DNA of 64,000 nucleotides. Source: JAXMCI01 sp046349435 (GTDB lineage: Bacteria > Pseudomonadota > Alphaproteobacteria > Dongiales > Dongiaceae). The DNA lies in assembly GCA_046349435.1 (NCBI GenBank), contig JAXMCI010000007.1:1-64000 (forward strand), written 5' to 3'. The position numbers and the translations under genes are program-made. Under the pieces are notes generated by a model. The model was not told where the DNA came from. It made no database searches and saw only the letters and a list, made by a program, of their open reading frames with translations. Shown here in pieces: positions 9,085-16,639 of the stretch. Each line of letters opens with the position of its first letter. Position 1 is the first letter of the stretch.

Positions 9085-10395
9085 TCAACCGACCGCGTCG
9101 AAGCCGAGCTTGAGGTTGAGCCCGACCAGGATCAGGGCGATGGCGACCGCCAGCAGCTGCAGCCAGCGCGGATTGGCGAGACTGCCCATGACCCGGCGCC
9201 GCCCGGTGAGGTGGACGAGCGGGATCACCGCGAAGGGCAGCTGCAGGCTGAGCACCACCTGGCTCAGCACCAGCAGGCGGCCGACCGCCGACTCGCCGGC
9301 GACGGCGATCACCAGCACTGCCGGCACGATGGCGACCAGCCGCGTCGCCAGACGGCGCAGCCAGGGCGGCAGCCGGACCGCGACGAAGCCTTCCATCACC
9401 ACCTGGCCGGCGAGCGTGGCGGTGACCGTGGAGTTCTGCCCGGAGGCGAGCAGGGCGAGCGCAAACAGCAGGCCGGCGGCCGGTGCCCCCAGCATCGGCG
9501 CCAGCAGCTGCTGGGCCTCGCGGATGTCGGCCACCCCGGTCAGACCGCCGCCGTGGAAGGTGGCGGCGGCGACCACCAGGATGGCGGCGTTGACCGCCAT
9601 CGCCAGGGTCAGCGCCACCGTCGAATCGATCACCGCGAAGCGGATCGCGTCGCGCCGGCCGGCCGGGCTGCGCTCGAAGCGCCGGGTCTGAACGATGGCC
9701 GAGTGCAGGTAGAGATTGTGCGGCATCACCGTGGCGCCGAGGATGCCGATGGCGAGATAGAGCATCGCCGGATCGGTGACGATGGCCGGGCGCGGCACGA
9801 AGCCGGCAAGCACCGCCGCCGGGTCGGGCCGGGCCAGCGCCCACTCGATGCCGATGCAGATGCCGACAGTGAGCAGCAGCGCGCCGATCACCGCCTCGAG
9901 CGGCCGGAAGCCTTTGCGCTGGAGCAGCAGCACCAGCAGCGCGTCGAGCACGGTGAGGCAGACGCCGGCGAGCAGCGGCAGGCCGAGCAGCAGCTGCAGT
10001 GCGATCGCCGTGCCGAGCACCTCGGCGAGGTCGCAGGCGCAGATCGCCACCTCGCAGAGCAGCCACAGCGGGATGTTGAGGATCGGCGGATAGTGGGCGC
10101 GGCAGGCCTGCGCGAGGTCGAGGCCGCTGGCGATGCCGAGGCGCGCGCTCAGCGCCTGCAGCACCACCGCCATCAGGCTCGCCAGCAGCACGACCGAGAG
10201 CAGCTGGTAGCCGAAGGCCGAGCCGCCGGCGATGTCGGTCGCCCAGTTGCCCGGATCCATGTAGCCGACGGCGACCAGGTAGCCGGGCCCGGTGAAGGCG
10301 GCAAGGCGGCGCCAGAAGCCGGCGCCGCCGACCGCCACGGTGCGATGGACCTCCGGGAGACTCGGCTGGCCGGCCATCCGGCCCCGGGCGAGCAT
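9085..10395 (-). CDS. Nramp-family divalent metal (Mn2+/Fe2+) transporter
   Basis: About 436 aa with some eleven hydrophobic segments. The Nramp signatures are present: GYMDPGNWATD in the first helix (metal-binding Asp and Asn) and MPHNLYLHS in helix 6. These proteins import Mn2+ or Fe2+ with protons across the inner membrane. I take ATG 10395; an ATG at 10377 is also possible, and neither has a strong Shine-Dalgarno. It could supply iron to the adjacent di-iron desaturase, but the link is only by position (55 bases apart, same strand). Confidence 0.85.
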   Translation of the reverse strand: MLARGRMAGQPSLPEVHRTVAVGGAGFWRRLAAFTGPGYLVAVGYMDPGNWATDIAGGSAFGYQLLSVVLLASLMAVVLQALSARLGIASGLDLAQACRAHYPPILNIPLWLLCEVAICACDLAEVLGTAIALQLLLGLPLLAGVCLTVLDALLVLLLQRKGFRPLEAVIGALLLTVGICIGIEWALARPDPAAVLAGFVPRPAIVTDPAMLYLAIGILGATVMPHNLYLHSAIVQTRRFERSPAGRRDAIRFAVIDSTVALTLAMAVNAAILVVAAATFHGGGLTGVADIREAQQLLAPMLGAPAAGLLFALALLASGQNSTVTATLAGQVVMEGFVAVRLPPWLRRLATRLVAIVPAVLVIAVAGESAVGRLLVLSQVVLSLQLPFAVIPLVHLTGRRRVMGSLANPRWLQLLAVAIALILVGLNLKLGFDAVG

Positions 10396-10591
10396 CTGCA
10401 ACCTGTGGCTCAGGGGGACCGCCTCGGGACCAGGGAGGAGCGGGCGGCGGACCGCCCGCCGAGTGCAACACGCCCTGCCCGGGCCCGTTCCCGCGGCCGC
10501 CGGCGCGTCCTCGGCGCCGCGACAAGGCGGCGCGACGGCCTTGACCGCGGGCGGCTCGCCGCTCCATCAAGCAGTGCCCATATGCCGAGGC

Positions 10592-11533
10592 ATGCCCGCA
10601 GCCCCGATGTTCACCCTCGCCCACCTCTCCGACCCGCATCTCGGCGCCCTCGCCTGGCCGGGGGTTCCCGCGCTGCTCGGCAAGCGGGCGCTGGGCTTCG
10701 CCTCCTGGCATCTCCGGCGCAAGGGCATCCACGATCGCGGCGTCCTGCCGGCGCTGGTCGAGGACCTGCACCGCGCCCGTCCCGATCACATCGCGGTGAC
10801 CGGCGACCTGACCAACCTGTCCCTGCCCGCCGAGTTCGTCCGCGCCGGCGCCTGGCTGACCCACCTGGCGCACGCCGCCGAGGTGACGGTCATCCCGGGC
10901 AATCACGATGCCTACGTCGCGGTCCCCTGGGAGAGCTCGCTCGCGCACTGGGAGCGCTTCATGGGCGGCGCCGCGCAGCCGCCCTTCACGGACGAGCATC
11001 CGGCCCGCTCGGCGGAGGATTTCCCCTTCGTCCGGCTGCGCGGCCCGCTGGCGCTGATCGGCCTGTCGAGCGCCGCGCCGATGCCGGCCTGGAGCGCCGC
11101 CGGCCGGATCGGCGCCGGCCAGCTGGAGCGGCTGGCGCGCCAGCTCGAGGCGCTGGGCCAGGCCGGCCGCTTCCGCGTCGTCATGGTCCACCATCCGCCG
11201 CTGCCCGGCGCCGCCAAGCCGAGCAAGCAGCTGCAGGACGCCGCCGCGCTCCGCGCGGTGATCGCCGGCCGCGGCGCCGAGCTGGTGCTGTTCGGCCACA
11301 CCCACAGCTCCGGCCTCGACCGGCTGGCGACGCCGCAGGGCCATGTCCCGGTCATCGGGGTGCCCTCGGCCTCGGCCCGCAGCCACCACGGCAAGGGGCA
11401 CTCCCGCTATCATCTCTACCGCATCGAGCGCCAGGGCGAGGGCTGGAGCATCACCGTCGAGGTTCGCGGCGTGACGGCGACCCACGCCCACTTCGCCGGG
11501 GAGGGCCGCTACTCGCTGGCGGTGCCGCACTGA
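10592..11533 (+). CDS. Calcineurin-like metallophosphoesterase
   Basis: About 313 aa. Metal-binding motifs occur in family order: LSDPHLG, VTGDLTN, PGNHDAY, VMVHHPP and FGHTHSSG. Such proteins hydrolyse phosphoesters of nucleotides, lipids or proteins, and no signal peptide is seen, so it is probably cytosolic. The start is uncertain between ATG 10592 and ATG 10607; the latter gives the more usual MFTLAHLSD beginning. It stands upstream of LptF/LptG/ceramide-synthase genes on the same strand but 192 bases away, so membership in that unit is uncertain. Confidence 0.8.
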   Translation: MPAAPMFTLAHLSDPHLGALAWPGVPALLGKRALGFASWHLRRKGIHDRGVLPALVEDLHRARPDHIAVTGDLTNLSLPAEFVRAGAWLTHLAHAAEVTVIPGNHDAYVAVPWESSLAHWERFMGGAAQPPFTDEHPARSAEDFPFVRLRGPLALIGLSSAAPMPAWSAAGRIGAGQLERLARQLEALGQAGRFRVVMVHHPPLPGAAKPSKQLQDAAALRAVIAGRGAELVLFGHTHSSGLDRLATPQGHVPVIGVPSASARSHHGKGHSRYHLYRIERQGEGWSITVEVRGVTATHAHFAGEGRYSLAVPH

Positions 11534-11725
11534 ACGGCGCCGACGCCCCGCCAAGCACCTGCCCCGGCCGGCGGTGTTTGTGCTAGCTTCGCTGCGATCG
11601 CCGCTCCCGGGAGGCCGGGAGAGGCCGGCGCGCGATGCGCGCGCCGTCGGGTCCGGAACGACCGCCGGCCGGACGCCCGACGCCGGCGGCTGTTCCTGCC
11701 TGCGCTGTCCGGCTGGCTTGGCGTG

Positions 11726-12907
11726 ATGAAGACGATCGATTTCTACGTCCTCAAGAAGACCATCCTGCCGCTCGCCGCGGCGATCGGCATCGTCCTCATG
11801 GGGCTCCTGCTCGAGCGGCTGATCCATCTGCTCGACCTGGTGGTCAACCAGGGCGGCCCGTTCTTCCTGCTGCTGAAGATGCTGGCCAACCTGGTCCCGA
11901 CCTATCTCGGGCTGGCCCTGCCCGCCGCCTTCTTCGCCGGCGTGCTGATGGCCGCCATGCGGCTCAGCGGCGACAGCGAGCTCGACGCCATCCAGGCCTC
12001 CGGCGTCGGGCTGTTCCGCGTGATGATCCCGATCATGGCGCTCGCCTTCGCGCTGATGATCTGCAGCGTCGTCATCATCGGCTTCATGCAGCCCTATACG
12101 CGCTACGCCTACCGGGGCCTCGTCTACCTGGTGACCAACACCGCCTGGGACGCGGCGCTGGAGCGCGGCGCCTTCTTCACCGGCTTCGGCGGCAAGACCA
12201 TCCTGGTCGAGGATATCGGCGAGCACGGCCGCAAGCTGACCGGGATCTTCATCTACGAGCCGAAGCCCGAGGGCGGGTCGATCACCACCACGGCCCAGGA
12301 AGGCACCATCTACCGCTCGCCCGACGCCTTCGAGCACATCCTCCACCTGCAGCACGGCGTGCGGGTCGATGCCGGCCTGCAGAGCGACGCCAAGGTGCTG
12401 AGCTTCGAGCAGTTCGAGCTGCCGCTCGAGCAGGAGGTCGGCCCCGCCCCGTTCCGCGACCGGGGCGAGCAGGTCAAGGAGCTGACGCTGGTCGAGCTGG
12501 CGAAGATCTGGTGGTACGGCTCGAGCGACTTCAGGCCGCACCGGGTCAGCGCCGAGTTCAACGGCCGGCTGGTGCGCATCGCCAGCCTGCTGTTCCTGCC
12601 GGCGCTGGCCTTCCCGCTCGGCATCGGCTCGCGCCGCAACCGGCGGGGCGCCGAGCTGCTGCTCGGCGCCACCCTGCTGATCGGCTACCACTACATGCTG
12701 CAGTTCGGCGAGACGATGATCGAGTCGCGGACCGCGCCGGCGATCCTCGCCCTCTGGGGCCCGTTCGTGGTGCTCAGCGCCTTCAGCGCCTGGGGCCTCT
12801 ACATGGCCTGCATGCGGCCCGGGGACCATCCGCTGTCGCGGGTTCTCGCCAAGATCAACGAGCTGCCGTCGCTGCTGCGGCGCCGCGCCGCCTCCGGCCT
12901 CGCCTGA
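11726..12907 (+). CDS. LptF/LptG (YjgP/YjgQ) family permease, first copy
   Basis: About 393 aa. There are three N-terminal membrane segments, a periplasmic jellyroll-like middle region (about residues 130-270) and three C-terminal membrane segments containing GIGSRRNRRGAELLLG. This is the LptF architecture: an inner-membrane permease that with LptB extracts lipid and passes it to LptC/LptA. The gene overlaps the next permease by one base (TGATG). With a ceramide-synthase-like gene coupled behind, the pair may serve sphingolipid instead of, or as well as, LPS. No lptC, lptA or lptB is in the window. Confidence 0.85.
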   Translation: MKTIDFYVLKKTILPLAAAIGIVLMGLLLERLIHLLDLVVNQGGPFFLLLKMLANLVPTYLGLALPAAFFAGVLMAAMRLSGDSELDAIQASGVGLFRVMIPIMALAFALMICSVVIIGFMQPYTRYAYRGLVYLVTNTAWDAALERGAFFTGFGGKTILVEDIGEHGRKLTGIFIYEPKPEGGSITTTAQEGTIYRSPDAFEHILHLQHGVRVDAGLQSDAKVLSFEQFELPLEQEVGPAPFRDRGEQVKELTLVELAKIWWYGSSDFRPHRVSAEFNGRLVRIASLLFLPALAFPLGIGSRRNRRGAELLLGATLLIGYHYMLQFGETMIESRTAPAILALWGPFVVLSAFSAWGLYMACMRPGDHPLSRVLAKINELPSLLRRRAASGLA

Positions 12908-13986
12908 TGCCGACGCTGCGGCGCTACGTGGCGCGACAGTTCGTCGCGAACCTGGCCATCGTGATGCTCGCCTTCGTCGGCCTGCTGCAGCTGTTCGAGC
13001 TGCTCGCCCAGTCCGACGACATCATCAAGCTGCACGGCGCGCGGGTCGCCGCCTTCGCCTGGCACGCGCTGCTCAACCTGCCGGAGATCGTCACCGTCGT
13101 GGCGCCGATCTGCGTGCTGATGGCGGCGCTGCTGACGCTCGCCCGGCTGGCGCTGCAGAACGAGGTGCTGGCGCTGAAGTCGGCCGGGCTCTCCTACTAC
13201 CGGCTGCTGCTCGCCTTCGTGCCGGTGGCGCTCGCCGTCGGCCTGCTCAACCTGCTGGTCGCCGACCAGCTGATGCCGCGCACCTCGCGGGCGCTGGTGC
13301 AGTGGAACGCCGAGAGCCCGAAGGCGAAGACCGACATCAGCATCAAGGACGGCTTCTGGGTGCGCGACGGCAACCTCAGGGTCCGCGTCGGCCGGGTCAG
13401 CCCGCGCGGCGAGAAGCTCGCCCAGGTCACCCTGTTCGAGCTCGACAGGCGCCTGCAGGTGGTGCTGCGGGTGATCGCGGAGACGGCCGAGTTCAAGGAT
13501 GGCGGCTGGCTGCTGCACAACGCCAACCGGCTGGCGCTGGGCGAGGGCGAGCCCGGCAAGTTCAGCTTCGCCGAGACGATGCCCTGGAAGACGCGCCTGA
13601 CGCCGCGCCAGTTCTCCGACTTCGCCTCGCCCTCCTCGACGCTGGCCTTCGCCGACCTCGCCCGCTTCATCACCCATGCCGGGATCGGCAGCCACCCGGT
13701 CTCCTACTACCTCACCCTGTTCCACAAGCGGCTCGCCCTGCCGCTGACCGCGCTGATGATGGTGCTGCTGGCCGCGCCGGTGGCGCAGAGCATGCAGCGG
13801 CAGGGCGGCCTGGCGCGGGGCATGGCGGTCGGCGTGGTGCTGGGCTTCCTCTACTTCGTCGCCAACGGCTTCGTGCTGACCCTGGGCGAGGCCGGCGCCC
13901 TGCCGCCGGCGGTGGCGGCGTGGAGCCCGTCGCTGCTGTTCGCCACGATCGGCGCCGCGGCGCTGGTGCGCATGGAGCGCACCTGA
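12907..13986 (+). CDS. LptG (YjgP/YjgQ) family permease, second copy
   Basis: 359 aa with the same fold as the preceding gene: N-terminal helices including LARLALQNEVLALKSAGLS (a conserved element of the family), a periplasmic domain near residues 130-260, and C-terminal helices with KRLALPLTALMMVLLAAP. The two genes form the LptF-LptG heterodimer expected for the transporter. The start overlaps the previous stop by one base and the stop overlaps the next start by one base, so all three proteins are probably made together. Annotated as a lipid transporter permease; LPS export is the default function, ceramide export an inference from context. Confidence 0.85.
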   Translation: MPTLRRYVARQFVANLAIVMLAFVGLLQLFELLAQSDDIIKLHGARVAAFAWHALLNLPEIVTVVAPICVLMAALLTLARLALQNEVLALKSAGLSYYRLLLAFVPVALAVGLLNLLVADQLMPRTSRALVQWNAESPKAKTDISIKDGFWVRDGNLRVRVGRVSPRGEKLAQVTLFELDRRLQVVLRVIAETAEFKDGGWLLHNANRLALGEGEPGKFSFAETMPWKTRLTPRQFSDFASPSSTLAFADLARFITHAGIGSHPVSYYLTLFHKRLALPLTALMMVLLAAPVAQSMQRQGGLARGMAVGVVLGFLYFVANGFVLTLGEAGALPPAVAAWSPSLLFATIGAAALVRMERT

Positions 13987-15146
13987 TGGCGGCGGCGGGC
14001 ACGGCCGGCGACCTCGCCATCGTGCCGGTGGCCGGACGCCGGCTGCTCGACCGCTTCATCGCGCTGCCGGGCGCGCTCTATCGCGGCGCGCCCGGCTTCG
14101 AGGCGCCGCTCGCGATGGAGCGGCGCGAGGCGCTGAGCCCGGCGAAGAACCCGTTCTACGCCCATGCCGAGGTGCAGCTCTGGCTGGCGCTGCGCGGCGG
14201 CCGGGCGGTCGGCCGGATCAGCGCCCAGATCGACCGGCTCTGGCTCGAGCGCTACCAGGACGCCACGGGGCATTTCGGCTTCCTCGACGCGGTCGACGAG
14301 GCGGCGGTGTTCGGCGCGCTCACCGGCACCGCCGAGGCCTGGCTCGCCGCCCGCGGCATGCGCCGCGCGCTCGGCCCGCTCAGCCTCTCGACCAACGAGG
14401 AGACCGGCCTGCTGGTCGACGGCTTCGCCGCGCGGCCGATGCTGATGATGCCGTGGCACCCGCCCTATGCCGGCAAGCGGCTGGAGGCCGAGGGCTACGC
14501 CGTCGCCAAGGAGCTGATCGCCTACGACTACGACGTGATCGACGCCCCGCCCTTCCGGGCGCCCATGGTGGTGCAGCGGGCGATGACGGGCGGCGGCTTC
14601 GTCCTGCGCACGCTCGATCCGCGCCGCTACCAGGCCGACATCAACGCCGCGCTCGCCATCTATCGCGACGCCTGGTCGGGCAACTGGGGCTACGTGCCGC
14701 CGACCCAGGCCGAGACCGAGCACACCGTGCGCTCGATGAAGCCGCTGGTCCGTCCCGACATGGTGATCCTGGCCGAGAGCGCCGGCGAGGCGGTCGGCAT
14801 GATCGTCTGCGTGCCGAACCTGGCCGAGGCCGTGGCCGGGCTCGACGGGCGGCTGCTGCCGTTCGGCTGGGCCCGCCTGATCTGGCGCCTCAAGGTGGCC
14901 GGCCTGAAGACCTCCAGGGTGGTGCTGTTCGGCGTGCTGCGGCGGCTGCAGGGCAGCGCGCTCGGCTCGGCGATCGCGCTGGCGCTGCTGCAGCGGCTGC
15001 GCGACAACGGCCGTCGCGCCGGCTTCACCCATGCCGAGCTGTCCTGGATCCTGGAGGACAACGTCCCGATGCGCCGGGTGATCGAGGGAATCGGCGGCGT
15101 CGCCTACAAGCGGCTGCGCGTCTACGACAAGGCGATCGGCGGCTAA
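13986..15146 (+). CDS. bcerS: GNAT-type acyltransferase, probable bacterial ceramide synthase (bCerS)
   Basis: 386 aa, no signal peptide. The centre holds the motif LGPLSLSTNEETGLLVDGF and an aromatic stretch MMPWHPPYAGKRLEAEGY. The C-terminal GNAT-like half contains AELSWILEDNVPMRRVIEGIGG. Proteins of this type are often listed only as N-acetyltransferase-like. The Caulobacter bCerS, which N-acylates the sphingoid base with acyl-CoA, belongs to the same GNAT superfamily and shares a locus with spt. Identity here rests on fold, length and the spt/acp/cerR neighbours, so function is probable and not proven. Coupled to lptF-lptG by one-base overlaps. Confidence 0.75.
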   Translation: MAAAGTAGDLAIVPVAGRRLLDRFIALPGALYRGAPGFEAPLAMERREALSPAKNPFYAHAEVQLWLALRGGRAVGRISAQIDRLWLERYQDATGHFGFLDAVDEAAVFGALTGTAEAWLAARGMRRALGPLSLSTNEETGLLVDGFAARPMLMMPWHPPYAGKRLEAEGYAVAKELIAYDYDVIDAPPFRAPMVVQRAMTGGGFVLRTLDPRRYQADINAALAIYRDAWSGNWGYVPPTQAETEHTVRSMKPLVRPDMVILAESAGEAVGMIVCVPNLAEAVAGLDGRLLPFGWARLIWRLKVAGLKTSRVVLFGVLRRLQGSALGSAIALALLQRLRDNGRRAGFTHAELSWILEDNVPMRRVIEGIGGVAYKRLRVYDKAIGG

Positions 15147-15162
15147 CCGCCTGCGCAGGCGG
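15147..15162 (+). terminator. Palindromic hairpin after the ceramide-synthase-like gene
   Basis: CCGCCT and AGGCGG flank GCGC immediately after the TAA stop. This makes a short GC stem with no T-run. It is a probable transcription end for the lptF-lptG-acyltransferase unit. Confidence 0.45.
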
Positions 15163-15260
15163 CATAATCCCGCCGTGACCGGCGCCGCCGAAGCCCTTTG
15201 CAGCGGCGGCAGCGGTGTGCTATGACCCGCCGGCCGACGGGAAGCCGTCGTGCCCACTGA

Positions 15261-15336
15261 TCCCCGGTAGCTCAGTCGGTAGAGCAAGCGGCTGTTAACC
15301 GCTGGGTCGCTGGTTCGAGTCCGGCCCGGGGAGCCA
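15261..15336 (+). tRNA. tRNA-Asn (GTT)
   Basis: 76 bases. The acceptor arms TCCCCGG and CCGGGGA pair perfectly, with discriminator G and an encoded CCA. The T-loop is GGTTCGAGTCC, and the anticodon loop CTGTTAA gives GTT at 15294-15296. D-arm bases GCTCAGTCGGTAGAGC are canonical. No integrase or 3'-end duplication is visible beside it. Confidence 0.97.
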
Positions 15337-15480
15337 ATGCGAAGCGCGGAGCGGGGCCGGCAATGCCACATTGCCGGCCCTTTCCATTGGCGCGCAGGCT
15401 TCGCCGCGATCCCGCCAACCGAGGCGGCGCGCGCGGCGCACCGCGGCTTGCGTTCCGCCCGGCCCGGCGATAGGGTCTGC

Positions 15481-15561
15481 GCCGCATCAGGAGTTGGGTC
15501 GCGGCCCAACGCCAACCTGCCGATCCGGGCAAGGTGGTGCTCCCGCTGGGGAGGATGTGGC
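15481..15561 (+). promoter_or_regulatory. Candidate SAM-type (S-box-like) riboswitch upstream of metA
   Basis: Four helices can be drawn by eye. P1 is GCCGCATC (15481-15488) with GATGTGGC (15554-15561). The first inner hairpin is GTTGGG/CCCAAC (15493-15510). The second is ACCTGCC with GGC-A-AGGT (15515-15535). The third is CTCCC/GGGAG (15540-15553). The GCCAACCTGCC...GGCAAGGTGGTGC core resembles the conserved S-box segment, and the gene behind it is metA. The 3' P1 strand GTGGC could alternatively pair with GCCAC at 15587-15591, giving a possible switch. The exact SAM class is not certain. Confidence 0.65.
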
Positions 15562-15629
15562 CGAATCGGCAACCAAGCGGATCCGAGCCACGGCGTCCGT
15601 CCCGGCATGCCCCGAGGACCGACCCGACG

Positions 15630-16544
15630 ATGCCGATCAAGATCCCCGACGACCTGCCCGCCCGCCGCACCCTCGAGGCCGAGGGCGTCATCGTCATGCG
15701 CGAGGCCGATGCGGTGCGCCAGGACATCCGGCCGCTGCGGATCGCGCTGCTCAACCTGATGCCGAACAAGATCGACACCGAGACGCAGCTGGCGCGGCTG
15801 ATCGGGCCCGGCCCGCTGCAGATCGAGCTGTCGCTGGTGCGGATCACGCATCACGAGCCGCGGCACACCTCCGCGGCCCACATGTCCTCCTTCTACCGTC
15901 CCTGGGAGGAGGTCCGGGCCGAGCGCTTCGACGGGCTGATCATCACCGGCGCGCCGGTCGAGCGCATCGCCTTCGAGGAGGTCACCTACTGGGACGAGCT
16001 GCGCCGCATCCTCGACTGGTCGCAGACCCATGCCCATCGCTGCCTGAACATCTGCTGGGCGGCGCAGGCCGCCCTCAACCACTTCCACGGCGTGCCCAAG
16101 CACGACCTGCCGGGCAAGGCGTTCGGGGTGTTCAGCCACCGCAACCTGGCGCCGGCCTCGCCCTATCTGCGCGGCTTCTCCGACGTCTTCCCGGTGCCGG
16201 TGTCGCGCTGGACCGAGATCCGCCGGCAGGACCTGCCGGCGGGCGCCGGCCTGTCGGCGCTGGCCGACAGCGAGGAGACCGGCCTGTGCCTGCTGCACGA
16301 CCCGGAGCGCCGGTCGCTGCACATGTTCAATCACCTGGAGTACGACACGACCTCGCTGGGCGCCGAATATGCCCGCGACGTCGCGGCCGGCGTGCCGATC
16401 GCCGTGCCGAAGAACTACTTCCCGGGCGACGACCCGTCGCGCCCGCCGCCGAACAGCTGGCGCAGCCACGCCAACCTGCTGTTCCGCAACTGGATCGCCG
16501 ACATCTACCAGACCACGCCCTTCGACCTCGCCGACATCCGATAG
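15630..16544 (+). CDS. metA: Homoserine O-acyltransferase MetA (predicted acetyl-CoA specific)
   Basis: 304 aa, close to the usual 305-310. The catalytic Cys is in NICWAAQAAL. The segment ITGAPVERIAFEEVTYWDEL has Glu after GAPV, where succinyl-specific E. coli MetA has Gly. In published work that Glu marks acetyl-CoA use, so the product is probably O-acetylhomoserine for methionine synthesis. The start at 15630 gives MPIKIPDDLPA, a typical MetA N-terminus. The upstream riboswitch candidate and the downstream intrinsic terminator make this a single-gene SAM-controlled unit. Cytoplasmic. Confidence 0.93.
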   Translation: MPIKIPDDLPARRTLEAEGVIVMREADAVRQDIRPLRIALLNLMPNKIDTETQLARLIGPGPLQIELSLVRITHHEPRHTSAAHMSSFYRPWEEVRAERFDGLIITGAPVERIAFEEVTYWDELRRILDWSQTHAHRCLNICWAAQAALNHFHGVPKHDLPGKAFGVFSHRNLAPASPYLRGFSDVFPVPVSRWTEIRRQDLPAGAGLSALADSEETGLCLLHDPERRSLHMFNHLEYDTTSLGAEYARDVAAGVPIAVPKNYFPGDDPSRPPPNSWRSHANLLFRNWIADIYQTTPFDLADIR

Positions 16545-16551
16545 CCCGGCC

Positions 16552-16580
16552 ATCCCGGCCGGCGGCGCGGCCGGGATTTT
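16552..16580 (+). terminator. Intrinsic terminator of metA
   Basis: A 9-bp stem ATCCCGGCC/GGCCGGGAT with an 8-base loop is followed directly by T residues. It lies 7 bases after the metA stop. Confidence 0.8.
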
Positions 16581-16639
16581 CCGGGCGGGCGATTCAGGAT
16601 AGGAAGGCCACGGCCGCGATGAACGCGTCAGGGAGAGCC

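Noticed and set aside
8855..12829. Minus-strand open frame of 1324 codons
   Set aside because: Shadow of GC-rich coding on both strands; its sequence is Arg/Gly/Ala-rich and lacks domains, and it covers Nramp, phosphoesterase and LptF genes that have clear motifs.
15261..15336. tRNA-Asn as an integration site of a mobile element
   Set aside because: No integrase and no duplicated tRNA 3' end nearby; flanking genes look native.
15481..15561. metA leader as a SAM-II riboswitch
   Set aside because: The pseudoknot core words of SAM-II are absent; the four-helix plan fits an S-box-like RNA better.
13851..16553. Minus-strand open frame of 900 codons across tRNA-Asn and metA
   Set aside because: It is antisense to LptG, the acyltransferase, a tRNA and metA, and reads like reverse-complement shadow. 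High GC leaves few stop codons.
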